Shown one piece after another: positions 14,281 through 23,224 of a stretch of 36,928 nt of DNA. The position numbers and the translations under genes are program-made. The notes below the pieces were generated by a model. That model made no database searches and was not told where the DNA came from. It was given only the letters and a program-made list of their open reading frames with translations. How positions within the stretch are numbered: position 1 is the stretch's first letter; every line of letters starts with the position of its first letter. The DNA comes from a virus. The stretch covers positions 1 to 36,928 of the IMG/VR virus record IMGVR_UViG_3300025086_000098. One strand, given 5' to 3'.

Positions 14281-14983
14281 TCTTATGATATCTATCAACT
14301 CTCTCTAACCATTTATCTTCATACTCTTTTAATTTAGATTCATTCATTTTAAACTCTTGGTACAAAACATCTTTGGTACAAATACATATAAGGCCTTGTG
14401 TTATGAGACCATATTGTTCTTTGTGTGCTAATGAGTATGCTGCTATTTGATAATAATAATCTTCTACAAACTCTTCTCTCTTTGGTTTATTGCTTTGTTT
14501 AAAGTCAATGATTGTAGGTTTATCATCATAAAGGCCGACTACATCTGTGGCTCCTGCCCATCTATCTTCATAAGCTAGACTTACTTCATTACCCCATACC
14601 TCTTTCAATAGGTCAAGATTGTTTACTATCTCATGAGCCATAAGTCTTGCTTTAGCTCCATCCTCAGAGAGATTTATATAACCACGACCATCTATGTAGT
14701 TTTCAAGGACATAGTGCATCTCCGTGCCTCTGAGAGCCGCCTGAGAGGTAATTCTAGCTGCTTCTTGGTATCCTACTCTTTCACGCCACCTATCAAGTCC
14801 AGCTTTCTTTTCTTCTGATTGAGTAGCAGACAGTATAGTTGTAACACTTGGTATTTTTTTGTTACCTACATTATAGGTCCGTGAACCGTCCTCCTCTTGT
14901 CTAGTATATTTCTTATACTTGTATTTACTTACTAACTTAAGATCGGTAATTTGAAATTTGTTATTATCTTTGATTAGTCGCAC
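14243..14983 (-). CDS. PD-(D/E)XK nuclease (RecB/MGME1-like)
   Basis: Likely a DNA exonuclease for recombination or genome processing. RGTEMH (86-91) resembles the family's GxxxH helix; the active site is GATD (144-147) then IIDFK (158-162, D160 and K162) followed by QIAAY (179-183). A glutamate at 133 (NEVSL) may complete the site. The start is GTG eight bases after the previous stop, with only weak ribosome-site similarity. Convergent overlap of 38 bases with the SNF2 gene. Confidence 0.85.
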   Translation of the reverse strand: MRLIKDNNKFQITDLKLVSKYKYKKYTRQEEDGSRTYNVGNKKIPSVTTILSATQSEEKKAGLDRWRERVGYQEAARITSQAALRGTEMHYVLENYIDGRGYINLSEDGAKARLMAHEIVNNLDLLKEVWGNEVSLAYEDRWAGATDVVGLYDDKPTIIDFKQSNKPKREEFVEDYYYQIAAYSLAHKEQYGLITQGLICICTKDVLYQEFKMNESKLKEYEDKWLERVDRYHKTKATSEPVPQES

Positions 14984-14991
14984 ATGGTCTT

Positions 14992-15207
14992 TTAGAATAC
15001 TTTAAATAGAAGAGCAACAATTATTCCTATCATAGATGTCATTAAAAAAGCAGTAGAGGATATAAGAATTTTTTCTATTCTATGTATATCATTGTGTAAA
15101 TCTTTTATTTGTTTATTAGTTTGTTCTTGCATGATTCTGCATAACTTCTCATGATCATCCATTCTTTGATGAGCAAGGGTATCTTTATTAGAAACTTTTC
15201 TTGGCAC
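14992..15207 (-). CDS. Holin-like protein (XhlA type)
   Basis: Helical N-terminus with a coiled coil (DLHNDIHRIEKIL), then one strong membrane helix at the C-terminus (residues 50-71, STAFLMTSMIGIIVALLF). This is the arrangement of XhlA-type holin-associated proteins. GTG 15207 is preferred to an ATG 15 codons later because AAGGGAGG lies eight bases upstream. It follows the largest putative internal virion protein and is far from the endolysin at 35 kb. Lysis role is inferred from topology only. Confidence 0.6.
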   Translation of the reverse strand: MPRKVSNKDTLAHQRMDDHEKLCRIMQEQTNKQIKDLHNDIHRIEKILISSTAFLMTSMIGIIVALLFKVF

Positions 15208-17803
15208 TTACAATTCCTCCCTTATTAAAAAGGTTAAGGGCTTGTGCTAATTCAGTATTAGATTGTCCCCCAAGTGGTAGATTAGAAGGTGTAACATTTG
15301 GTAAGGGTATGTTACTTGTGTTTTGAGGACTTGTAGAAGATACAGCTGTAGCTTGAGGTTGATTTAAATCAAACGGTATTGGATCTTCTTTAGTTGGATT
15401 GTAAGTTTCCTCAGTTGTAAAAAATGTATTATCTGGCAATTCATTTCTAAAAATTTTTTCTAAATTTTCTTGGTTTGATTTAATATTAGCTTGAACCATA
15501 GAATTTTGTTCCTCATCTATCAAACCTTCAGATACTAATGCCGAACCAAACTGACCCATAAATCTTGAGAACTGATTGAAGTTTCTAGCTTTTGCACCAG
15601 ATGTACCATCAATTAAAAATTTCATTAATCTTGGATTAGTAAATACTCTTGATAAAGCTGCGGGAGCTACAACAAAAGCTAATGCTGAACCGGGATCAAT
15701 TACTCCACCACCAGCTGCAGCAACAGCACCTAATTGTGTTAAAGCACCCATCTCTTTTAACTGAATAAATATTGTACCTCTACCAGCTTTTGCTCCAGGA
15801 GCAGTTATAGCTCCATCTGCAAATTTTAATGCATTTGTAAATTCTTTTAAATGTCCAGCTTGTCCTTTTGTAAGTAGACCACCTTTTTCTATAAATTCTT
15901 TAAAATCTCTTTCAACAAAATCTCTAGCCTTATTAGCTCTTAAATATAAATACTGATCTTTCATGTCAGTTGAATCAGCAATAAATTTTTTAATAAAGTG
16001 TCCTCTTATACCATCTTTAATTTTTTCTCGTTCAGCTAATTCTAATAAAGGTTTACCAGCACCTTTTTGACCTACTGCAATTCCAGTATCAGTCATATCA
16101 AGTTTTGTTAGGAAATCTTGTGCTACATCATTTTTTCCTTTAACTAATATTTGATCTAAAACTTTTTTCTGACCAATGTCTGTTTGTGCGATACGTTTAA
16201 ATATACCAGCATTAAACATTGGACCACCCATTTGTGCTAGGTTTGAAAGTTTAACATACTCAGCTCTTAATCCCGCAGGTAAAGGCATTTTATCAAGTTC
16301 TGCTTTTAACAATTTTTGAATTTGTCTACCTACTTGAGTATATTGTGCAGATTTACCTCCACTACTTAACGCTTGACTTAAAGCTCTATATTCTTCTAAA
16401 ACTTCACCAAAGGTAGCTTGGTTTGGCATAGTGTCTAAATCATTAATTAAATTTAATGCTTCTTCTTTAGCACCTGTTTGTCTAATCCTATCTAGTCTTC
16501 TTCTTTCTGTAGATAGTAAAGCTTTAAGACTAATTGCATCTTCAGCTTCTCGTGTTCTTGAATTAAACACATAATTTTTTCTTACACCATTCCAAGACAA
16601 ATCTATTCCATAACCTGGTTTAGGTATTATTTTACCATTTACTGTTTGTTCTGTCGCCCTAGCCAATAAAGGATAAAGATCTTTATAACCCTTATTTATA
16701 AATCTATTGTATGCAAGATTACTATTTTCAACTGATTTTTGTATAAGGACATTTAAAGTGTTAGGGTCTAAAACATCTTTATCTACACCTTTAACAACTT
16801 GTTCTACAAATTCATCCATAGAACCAAGTAAACCTAATCTAGCACCTTCTTTAGCTGTAAGCATTTTACCGCCACCAAAGAATGAAGCACCAATAATACT
16901 CTCTAATGTATCAATCATATTATTTTCTGTTACAAGTGCTGGTGTTAATGTACCCTCATCAACTCTTTTAAAAAAATCTGCTCCTCTTTCAGTAGTTAAT
17001 CTATCTACACTTTTTGATGCTAATTCAGGATTTTTTAAAATTTTAATTTGTTCTTCGGTCATCTGACCACCAATTTTTGTTTGTGTTTTTGCAATTAAAT
17101 CATCAGTAATATTTTCCCCCTTAGCAGCTTTTTCTAATAATGAGTAATAAGCTTTTTGTCTTAAGATAGTTTGTGAGGCAGCTCTACCTCCTTTTATCAT
17201 TTGAATTTTTTGACCAGCAACTTTGTTATAAACTTTACCCAAAGCACCAGCCATACCAAAACCAAGAACTTCACCAAAAGCACCTTGTGCTGCACCTCTT
17301 GCAACTTCTTTTACTATGTCTTCCTTAGGATCAAAAGCTTGTGCAATAGCAGCACCAGAACCTCCTCCAGCTGCAGCTCCAACTGTAGCTCTTCCGATTT
17401 TTCCTACTGTGTTTGCACTTATATTTAAAAGAGGTCTAGCTATTCTAGCTATTCTTGCAGCAGACATCGCAGTTAACGCTAATGATGATCCACCAGAAAA
17501 AGGAGCCATTGCAGCTCCTGCAATACCACCAGCAATAGATAAACCAACTTCAGTAATTATTCTTTTAAAAGTAGGAGATGCTAAAAAAGATTCAGTGTCT
17601 TGATTATACTTTCCTTTTTGTGCATCAGTTAAAATATCTTCTGGAGTTATAAAAACTTGACCATTATCAATATCTTGAATACCAGTTTTCTCATCATCTA
17701 AATTTCTTGCTTGTAAAAAAGTATCAATTGCTACTTGTTCTTGAGGAGTAGGTTGATCCCCTTTTATTTCGAATGTTTGTCCTGCTACTACTATCTCTGC
17801 CAT
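15188..17803 (-). CDS. Large putative internal virion / DNA ejection protein
   Basis: An 871-residue protein. The N-terminus (FEIKGDQPTPQEQVAIDTFL, residues 11-30) resembles the N-terminal region of large internal proteins of marine podoviruses. Residues 85-190 hold several Gly/Ala-rich hydrophobic segments that could cross a membrane during ejection; the rest is long helices. The C-terminus is Pro/Asn/Gln-rich and ends near NKGGIVSA. By size and position it plays the part of T7 gp15/gp16, but no lytic transglycosylase motif is evident. Overlaps the holin-like gene by 20 bases. Confidence 0.72.
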   Translation of the reverse strand: MAEIVVAGQTFEIKGDQPTPQEQVAIDTFLQARNLDDEKTGIQDIDNGQVFITPEDILTDAQKGKYNQDTESFLASPTFKRIITEVGLSIAGGIAGAAMAPFSGGSSLALTAMSAARIARIARPLLNISANTVGKIGRATVGAAAGGGSGAAIAQAFDPKEDIVKEVARGAAQGAFGEVLGFGMAGALGKVYNKVAGQKIQMIKGGRAASQTILRQKAYYSLLEKAAKGENITDDLIAKTQTKIGGQMTEEQIKILKNPELASKSVDRLTTERGADFFKRVDEGTLTPALVTENNMIDTLESIIGASFFGGGKMLTAKEGARLGLLGSMDEFVEQVVKGVDKDVLDPNTLNVLIQKSVENSNLAYNRFINKGYKDLYPLLARATEQTVNGKIIPKPGYGIDLSWNGVRKNYVFNSRTREAEDAISLKALLSTERRRLDRIRQTGAKEEALNLINDLDTMPNQATFGEVLEEYRALSQALSSGGKSAQYTQVGRQIQKLLKAELDKMPLPAGLRAEYVKLSNLAQMGGPMFNAGIFKRIAQTDIGQKKVLDQILVKGKNDVAQDFLTKLDMTDTGIAVGQKGAGKPLLELAEREKIKDGIRGHFIKKFIADSTDMKDQYLYLRANKARDFVERDFKEFIEKGGLLTKGQAGHLKEFTNALKFADGAITAPGAKAGRGTIFIQLKEMGALTQLGAVAAAGGGVIDPGSALAFVVAPAALSRVFTNPRLMKFLIDGTSGAKARNFNQFSRFMGQFGSALVSEGLIDEEQNSMVQANIKSNQENLEKIFRNELPDNTFFTTEETYNPTKEDPIPFDLNQPQATAVSSTSPQNTSNIPLPNVTPSNLPLGGQSNTELAQALNLFNKGGIVSAKKSF

Positions 17804-17806
17804 TCA

Positions 17807-18664
17807 TTACTCCGTTGATATTTTTATTGCACCTGATGCAGTTTTTTCAAAACCAACTGGAGAAGAAAAATCTATAAACTGAGCAACTCCACCTTGGCCT
17901 TCTATAATTTCTATAGCCGTACTAAAGTTACCACCAGTATTTTCAGAAATATCTTGAGCAGTCCCTAAATATTTTTCTAAGGCTTCTATTTTAGCTTCAA
18001 ATACTCTTTCTGTATCTCCAACTTGGGGTATTAATTCTTTAATTCTTTCTCGTTCTTGGTCAGATACTTGAGCACCTGAAATTGCTTTTGTTAAAAATAT
18101 TGTTGCTTGATCTATCTTTGTTTTAAAACCAGCATATTGTTTTGCGTAATCTGTTCCAGCTGCTTTACCAAAAAATCCTCTTAATCTATTTAAATCTCCA
18201 GGACCAACTGGTTTGCCTAAATTAACATAGTCAGTTGCAATATCACCTAATAATCTTCTTGTACTTTGAAAACCTCTTCTTTCTTCTAACTCTTTAGAAG
18301 TAGGTTTTGATACAACTGTTATTTTTCCAGTGCCATCAATTTGGGCTACAGTGCCTTTTGGTAAATTGTAAGCAGTTAATTCTTTTTCTCCTAAAGTTCT
18401 AACACCTTTTCCAGATCCCTTAGCCTTTTCAACAGATAAAATAGTTGCAGGTAATTTAGATACACCTTCTCCTAATGCACTAAATACAGGAGCTAAACCT
18501 TTTCCTTTAGCTTGTAGTAATGGAGCAGCAAGTGTTGCAGCATATATAGCTTTTTCTTTTGGAGATAATGCACTTATACCTCCTTCTTGAAAATGTTTGA
18601 TAGTCGGTTTTAAATTTTTAAAATATCTATCTTTAAATAATTTTCTAGTTAATACTTTATCCAT
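17807..18664 (-). CDS. Putative internal virion protein (285 aa)
   Basis: Helical protein with an Ala-rich hydrophobic stretch (AIYAATLAAPLLQAKGKG, about 39-56) and a long charged helix near the C-terminus. Shares an HFQEGGIS element with GG-I/L/M elements in nearby virion proteins. Sits two genes from the T7 gp13-like gene and directly before the largest putative ejection protein. Role inferred from the neighbourhood. Confidence 0.6.
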   Translation of the reverse strand: MDKVLTRKLFKDRYFKNLKPTIKHFQEGGISALSPKEKAIYAATLAAPLLQAKGKGLAPVFSALGEGVSKLPATILSVEKAKGSGKGVRTLGEKELTAYNLPKGTVAQIDGTGKITVVSKPTSKELEERRGFQSTRRLLGDIATDYVNLGKPVGPGDLNRLRGFFGKAAGTDYAKQYAGFKTKIDQATIFLTKAISGAQVSDQERERIKELIPQVGDTERVFEAKIEALEKYLGTAQDISENTGGNFSTAIEIIEGQGGVAQFIDFSSPVGFEKTASGAIKISTE

Positions 18665-18665
18665 A

Positions 18666-19508
18666 CTACCTCGGTTGCATCAAGTTGTAAGCAGAGTATG
18701 CACCTAGTCCTGCACCTAATGCTTGTCCAACTGGATTAGCACCGGGAGCCGTGGTTGCTGTAAGTGTACTCTGTGTTGTTGGTAAATTTGTCATAATACC
18801 TTTTAAGAATTCTATTCTTTGATAAGGTTCATATTGTCTTTGTAATGCAGTTTGTCTTTGTGCCTCTAGTCCTGCTTGACCAATTCCTCTTTGAACACCA
18901 CCTGCCTGCATTTGAGCTTGAATGTCTGCAAGAGACATGGCTTGTTGTTGAGCCCCTAAAGCACCTAACGAAGTTCCAGCGGATAATTGTTGCTGCCTTT
19001 GAGTTTGTGCTGCACCTAGTGCAGTTTGAAATCCTTGTGCTTGTGCTTGACCTATGTTTGCTAATCTAGCTCTTTCTATTTCAGCTTCTGCAATACCTTG
19101 TCTTGCACCACCAAATGCACCTGCACCTACTGCTTGTGCACCTAATCTGTTTGTTGCCATTTGTGCTTGTCTTGTAATTTCATCAGTAACATATGACTGA
19201 TATGGATTTAAAAATTGTGAAATATTAGGAGCAGCTTGTGCACCTTGTAAAGCAGTTATACCTTGACCAACAGTTCCAGCACCAACACCAACCTGCCCAG
19301 CTTGTGTGATAGCAGCTTGTTCTAATCCAGAAAGTGGAGCAACTTGTACTGCAGGTAATGATACTGGAGCAGAAGCTAGTTTAGCAGCTTGGTCATAAAG
19401 AGAAAGTTTTCTAGCTTCAACTCCTGGAGCTTCTCTTTGTGTTACAACTGATGAACCAGATTGTGTCTGGCCACCGCCTCCACCGCCTCCACCGAATATA
19501 AAACTCAT
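18666..19508 (-). CDS. Gln/Ala-rich putative internal virion protein
   Basis: After a poly-Gly start (eight Gly at residues 6-13) the protein is a long Ala/Gln/Gly-rich helix (GAQAVGAGAFGGARQGIAEA and similar), typical of podovirus ejection or core proteins. No enzyme motif. Joined to both neighbours with almost no gap (1-2 bases). The overlap in composition with T7 gp14-like proteins is suggestive, not proof. Confidence 0.65.
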   Translation of the reverse strand: MSFIFGGGGGGGGQTQSGSSVVTQREAPGVEARKLSLYDQAAKLASAPVSLPAVQVAPLSGLEQAAITQAGQVGVGAGTVGQGITALQGAQAAPNISQFLNPYQSYVTDEITRQAQMATNRLGAQAVGAGAFGGARQGIAEAEIERARLANIGQAQAQGFQTALGAAQTQRQQQLSAGTSLGALGAQQQAMSLADIQAQMQAGGVQRGIGQAGLEAQRQTALQRQYEPYQRIEFLKGIMTNLPTTQSTLTATTAPGANPVGQALGAGLGAYSAYNLMQPR

Positions 19509-19969
19509 TACTTAATCTCCTTTGTATATAAATATCTTTTAACATCCCAACCTTTTGTTTTTAAAAAAGGTTGCCAACCAGGTCTTGCATGTACTGCAAT
19601 TCTTTTACAATTTGCAGATTTAGCAAGTCTTTCTATTGTATCAGCAAGTTCGTCTTGCCACAATTCTCTCTTCTCACCCTTTAACAAAATTACTTCACAT
19701 TGATTAAAATTAGGAAGTAACGTGATTCGTGTAACACATACACCAAATACTTTGTATTGAATACCATCATCAGAACCAAACATAACAAATAATTGCATTT
19801 GATTGTTTTTTATTAATTGTTTCAAGTCTTCAATACTCATAGGGTCACCATCATATTTTAAACCCTCTCGCAACATAAAGTCTACTAAATTCCAATACTC
19901 ATCAAGCATTCTAGGAAAAATTTCAAGTATCTCTACTTGTTTTTTTATTTTAGTTTGGTTTGCTTGCAT
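19508..19969 (-). CDS. GNAT-fold, T7 gp13-like virion protein
   Basis: A 153-residue protein with the GNAT strand-helix order. Near the end, RPGWQPFLKTKGWDVKRYLY (about 129-148) resembles the C-terminal strand and helix of phage gp13-like acetyltransferase-fold proteins. The classical acetyl-CoA loop (Q/R-x-x-G-x-G/A) is not clear, so enzymatic activity is doubtful. Its position among ejection proteins matches T7 gp13, which is needed for virion assembly. Confidence 0.55.
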   Translation of the reverse strand: MQANQTKIKKQVEILEIFPRMLDEYWNLVDFMLREGLKYDGDPMSIEDLKQLIKNNQMQLFVMFGSDDGIQYKVFGVCVTRITLLPNFNQCEVILLKGEKRELWQDELADTIERLAKSANCKRIAVHARPGWQPFLKTKGWDVKRYLYTKEIK

Positions 19970-20864
19970 TGACTAAATCGTAAATTCTTTTTAATTTTTT
20001 TTGTTGATCATAAAAAAAGTCAGCTCCTGCTTTTCTCATACCTTTAAAACTTTTTGGGTCTGCACCAGATAATATACCTGCTCCTAATACTGCATCTGCA
20101 CGTGATACAAATTCTCCATCTGCTAATTGTGCTAACATAGTATCTTCATCTTTATCTCCAGCACCTGCACCATCTTCTACATAACCTTCTGCTCTAACAT
20201 AATTGTTAACATCATTTTCGTTGTGATCTATTTTAGATGGAAGATAATTTACACCACCTTGATTATATTTTGGTATTGCTGTTGCAAGTCCACCTTGGTT
20301 TGCATAAAACATATTTGAACCAAAAACTTCTGATCTAGTAGGCATTGCGTTAGTAACTGGATCAAAACCACCTTCTAATTTTGTTGATTGTTGTTCATAA
20401 GCTTTTTTATAATCCTCTTCTGAAAAAATAGGTTTTACTTCTTCTTCTTCTCCTAGTAAAGGTAAAACAGAACTTGCAATCAAAGCAGTTTCTAATTTAT
20501 TATCTTTAGCTTTTTTTAATAATGCTTGAATACCTGTTGGCTCTACTGCACCTTTTTTTGCTGCACCCATAGCTCCTTCTTTAAAAGCAACTTCTTGTAA
20601 AGCTGGTGTTCTAAATTGTGCACCTGCGACTTGTGATTTACTTAATTGTGGTAATCCTGCTGCTTGTTGAGCTACCGCAGATTGTCCACCAAAACCTATA
20701 GAAGAAAAAGCCGGTTGTGAAAAAGATTGAGGTCCTACACCTGCAGCTCCTAAAGCATAAGAACCACCACCAATTATGGCTGCATCTCTCAATGCTCTTT
20801 TTGTTGATTTACCCCGAAGTTTTTGTACGCCAAACGTGGCTAGTGCTAATGTAAATGGATCCAT
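19950..20864 (-). CDS. Putative internal virion structural protein (304 aa)
   Basis: Begins with a hydrophobic/Ala-Gly-rich part (residues 1-70), then an acidic linker with EEEEVKP and two GG elements (NQGGLATA, NQGGVNYL). The C-terminal block MLAQLADGEFVSRADAVLGAG is of a kind I recall in many marine phage structural proteins. No enzyme motif. It has its own probable promoter, an AGGAA ribosome site before the ATG, and heads the block of ejection genes. Confidence 0.62.
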   Translation of the reverse strand: MDPFTLALATFGVQKLRGKSTKRALRDAAIIGGGSYALGAAGVGPQSFSQPAFSSIGFGGQSAVAQQAAGLPQLSKSQVAGAQFRTPALQEVAFKEGAMGAAKKGAVEPTGIQALLKKAKDNKLETALIASSVLPLLGEEEEVKPIFSEEDYKKAYEQQSTKLEGGFDPVTNAMPTRSEVFGSNMFYANQGGLATAIPKYNQGGVNYLPSKIDHNENDVNNYVRAEGYVEDGAGAGDKDEDTMLAQLADGEFVSRADAVLGAGILSGADPKSFKGMRKAGADFFYDQQKKLKRIYDLVNASKPN

Positions 20865-20878
20865 ATACTAATTTCCTA

Positions 20879-20887
20879 ATTATAGCA
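20879..20887 (-). promoter_or_regulatory. Probable extended -10 promoter of the ejection-protein block
   Basis: Minus strand TGC-TATAAT (20879-20887) is a perfect extended -10 element in the gap between the glycosyltransferase gene and the 304-residue virion protein gene. I find no good -35. The start point would fall near 20872, just at the AGGAA ribosome site, giving a short leader. Confidence 0.4.
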
Positions 20888-20899
20888 TATATTAACATT

Positions 20900-21781
20900 T
20901 TACTTAGCTGGTATCAACTCATCGGCAAATCTGCCCTCATATGAGTATTCTCCAATATGTGAAATACGATCATCGACATAAGCATAACACTTGCCTCCAA
21001 TATCTTTCCATAATTTACAAAAACTAAAATCTTCACCTAAATAAGTTTTGGTTTCAGGGTCATGTATACAATCAAAAAAATTCCACATATGTGGTCTATC
21101 AACATATTTACCATTTATAACTGTCTTTTGTACAATCCCCTTGTCAGGATATGCTTTGATAAGCTTATCAAATACTTGTCTTTTAATTAACATACAACCG
21201 GTTGGACTATGAGTTACTTCCATAACACCATTTTCAAGTTGAATATTTTTAGGGTCTTTAACTTTCATTGGATAAGTGTTCACCCACTTTTTTAAATCAT
21301 CAGGGCTTTTAATTTGATTGTTTTGCATTTTTTGAAATAGTTTATCCCACATCATAGTTTTTAACGGATAAGGTATAGATATTATTTCTTTGTCTCTTTC
21401 GACCATTTTTAAAATTGATGGTGGATGAAAATATATATCTGAGTCTACAAATAACAAATGTGAAGCTTTGCTTTCTAAAAAAGAAGATACACATAAATTA
21501 CGACCCTGAGTAACAAGTGAAGATTTTATTAAAGAGAAAGTTATTTTAATTTTTTTATCTAAACAAAGTTTTTGAAGTTCAAGTAGTGCTTGTGCATAAT
21601 GTATAGAACATTCACTATGTACGGGTGTACAAACATGAATAGAAAAAGCAGTTGACCATTTTTCTTCCTTATCATTTTTCCATATCGGATTTATTCTTTT
21701 TTGATATTCATCTGGAAGAACTTTAAACTCTTTTAACGTTTGGTAAGTGTCTTCATTTACAAATTCATTTTTTTCGTTCAT
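20900..21781 (-). CDS. Glycosyltransferase, GT-A-like
   Basis: Transfers a sugar from a nucleotide sugar. The conserved block GRNLCVSSFLESKASHLLFV leads to the metal-binding DSD (residues 113-115), then a variable acceptor part and a SPTGCMLIK block (about 191-199). Likely targets are virion proteins, host surface glycan or modified DNA; sequence does not say. It overlaps the other glycosyltransferase gene by 17 bases, so they probably act together. Located between ejection and tail genes, a place for accessory genes. Confidence 0.82.
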   Translation of the reverse strand: MNEKNEFVNEDTYQTLKEFKVLPDEYQKRINPIWKNDKEEKWSTAFSIHVCTPVHSECSIHYAQALLELQKLCLDKKIKITFSLIKSSLVTQGRNLCVSSFLESKASHLLFVDSDIYFHPPSILKMVERDKEIISIPYPLKTMMWDKLFQKMQNNQIKSPDDLKKWVNTYPMKVKDPKNIQLENGVMEVTHSPTGCMLIKRQVFDKLIKAYPDKGIVQKTVINGKYVDRPHMWNFFDCIHDPETKTYLGEDFSFCKLWKDIGGKCYAYVDDRISHIGEYSYEGRFADELIPAK

Positions 21782-22697
21782 GTAAAACTCCTTTTAAAAA
21801 ACTTGTCCATTCTTCTCCTTTTTTATTCCAGTTATAAAATCTTTTATAGAATTTCTGCTGTTCTTCAAGATGTTCTTGAATATAATCTTCATGTAAATAA
21901 GATGCAGCATGTTGTATTGCATTTGCAGTATCAATAGCCATTTGTTCGTAATCACTACTATAGTTGATGTAAGTAGGCCATTCAGAGCATGTCTCGAACA
22001 AAGCTCCAAAATTATTTGTAATTACATGTACACCAGATGCTAGAGCCTCTAAAGCTGAAGCACAAGAAGTTTCTTCAAATATAGATGGATATACGAACAT
22101 ATCATAATTAGGCATCATCTCTCTAATATATTCATTAGGTTTATAACCTATATAATTTACATTAGGTAAACTTTTGGCTTGTTCATACAAAGGTAAAAAA
22201 TCTTTTTCATTTTTTTCTGCAAATTCTGAACCATAAATTTTACAAGAAGAGTAGACATCTAAAACTATATTAGAATCTTTTATTTCTTGCATTGCTCTAA
22301 GTAAAACATTTAAACCTCTCCAAGGAGTACAATGGTGTACAAGTTTTATAGGAGTTCCTTTTTTATATATTTTTCTTATTGGAAAATCTTCTATACCATT
22401 TTTAATTACGATAGATTTACTTTGAGGTATATCAAAGAAAAGTCTAAACTTTTCATAGTTCCAATGACTATTAAAAACATACCAATCATATTCATTGTGT
22501 CTTGATTTGTTTGCAAAGAATTCATGTAAATTAGGTTGATCATAAGAATTTTTTTGCCATAGTATATTTACTTTATTTGGATCGATTGGCACTTTTCCTG
22601 GAATAGATGTACAAATTTGAACTTGATCTAATAATTCTTTTGGAACATACTTATTAAGCATTTCCATTTGTAATTCGGTAGCACCTCTAGGTTTCAT
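21765..22697 (-). CDS. Glycosyltransferase, GT-B fold (family 1/4-like)
   Basis: C-terminal donor-site block FEETSCASALEALASG (207-222) gives the E-x7-E motif (E209, E217) of GT4-type enzymes, followed by GALFET. An N-terminal FNSHWNYEKF region and HHCTPWRGLNVLL (121-133) are also typical. 310 residues is short but complete. The start shares TAATG with the upstream stop. Partner of the GT-A-like gene; acceptor unknown. Confidence 0.85.
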   Translation of the reverse strand: MKPRGATELQMEMLNKYVPKELLDQVQICTSIPGKVPIDPNKVNILWQKNSYDQPNLHEFFANKSRHNEYDWYVFNSHWNYEKFRLFFDIPQSKSIVIKNGIEDFPIRKIYKKGTPIKLVHHCTPWRGLNVLLRAMQEIKDSNIVLDVYSSCKIYGSEFAEKNEKDFLPLYEQAKSLPNVNYIGYKPNEYIREMMPNYDMFVYPSIFEETSCASALEALASGVHVITNNFGALFETCSEWPTYINYSSDYEQMAIDTANAIQHAASYLHEDYIQEHLEEQQKFYKRFYNWNKKGEEWTSFLKGVLHERKK

Positions 22698-22897
22698 TAT
22701 TTTTTTGTTAAAGCATCCATTGATACTCTTGTAACTTTTATTTCAAGGTCTTGCCTAAAATCATCTTGAGTTGTATCAATATTAGGATCTTTAACTTCAG
22801 CATCGAATTCTTCTTTTGTTTTATAAACTTTACCAGTTCTTTTGTGTTTAATAATTTCTTTTGCTTCCGCAGGTATTTTGGGTAAATTATTTGTCAT
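22697..22897 (-). CDS. Small conserved phage protein (66 aa)
   Basis: A charged protein with KHKRTGKVYKTKEEFDAEVKD (about 17-37) and an acidic run of DPN and DD. I recall similar proteins near tail genes in marine podoviruses; function unknown. Ends one base into the next gene and overlaps the previous gene by 11 bases. Confidence 0.6.
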   Translation of the reverse strand: MTNNLPKIPAEAKEIIKHKRTGKVYKTKEEFDAEVKDPNIDTTQDDFRQDLEIKVTRVSMDALTKK

Positions 22898-23093
22898 CTT
22901 TTTTTTCTTTTTTTTTATCTTTTATTTTTGCATTTGCTCTACCTAAAGCTTTAAGCGTATTAAATAAAATATTAATCAATTCCTCTGTTTTATTCATATC
23001 TAATTCTAATGCAGTTTTTTCTTGAATAATTTTTACTTCTTCAGGTGTAAAATCAATTCGTATGTAATCATCATTTACAGCAATTAATTTCAT
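22887..23093 (-). CDS. Small hypothetical protein with Lys-rich tail (68 aa)
   Basis: Beta-prone start (MKLIAVNDDYIRIDFTPEE), a helix with NKTEELINILFN, then a basic/acidic tail (KDKKKEKKDDK). No motif. The ATG shares ATGA with the preceding tiny basic protein gene. Function unknown. Confidence 0.55.
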   Translation of the reverse strand: MKLIAVNDDYIRIDFTPEEVKIIQEKTALELDMNKTEELINILFNTLKALGRANAKIKDKKKEKKDDK

Positions 23094-23224
23094 GGTCTGC
23101 CTTGTCTATTATATTTTTTATTATTTTGCAACTTCTTTTTTTTATTAGGACTCTTACAATGACGGCCTGGACGCTTACGAGGTTTTGGCCTTGGTACGAA
23201 GTGTACAAATTTTTGTCTAGCCAT
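23090..23224 (-). CDS. Tiny Arg/Lys-rich basic protein (44 aa)
   Basis: Very basic and Pro-rich: FVPRPKPRKRPGRHCKSPNK at residues 9-28, then NKKYNRQGRP at the end. The RPKPRKRPGRH core is familiar from marine podoviruses, where tiny proteins like this accompany tail genes; DNA or RNA binding, or structural filler, are all possible. Start overlaps the previous stop by 8 bases; the stop shares ATGA with the next gene, which strongly supports a real gene. Confidence 0.7.
   Translation of the reverse strand: MARQKFVHFVPRPKPRKRPGRHCKSPNKKKKLQNNKKYNRQGRP

Noticed and set aside
15576-17603. Plus-strand ORFs opposite the 871-residue virion protein
   Set aside because: All lie within a single long minus-strand frame with a good N-terminal match to phage internal proteins, and none has a recognisable domain.
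21794-22009. 71-residue ORF in another frame inside the GT-B gene
   Set aside because: No motif and entirely within an intact glycosyltransferase frame; a shadow ORF.
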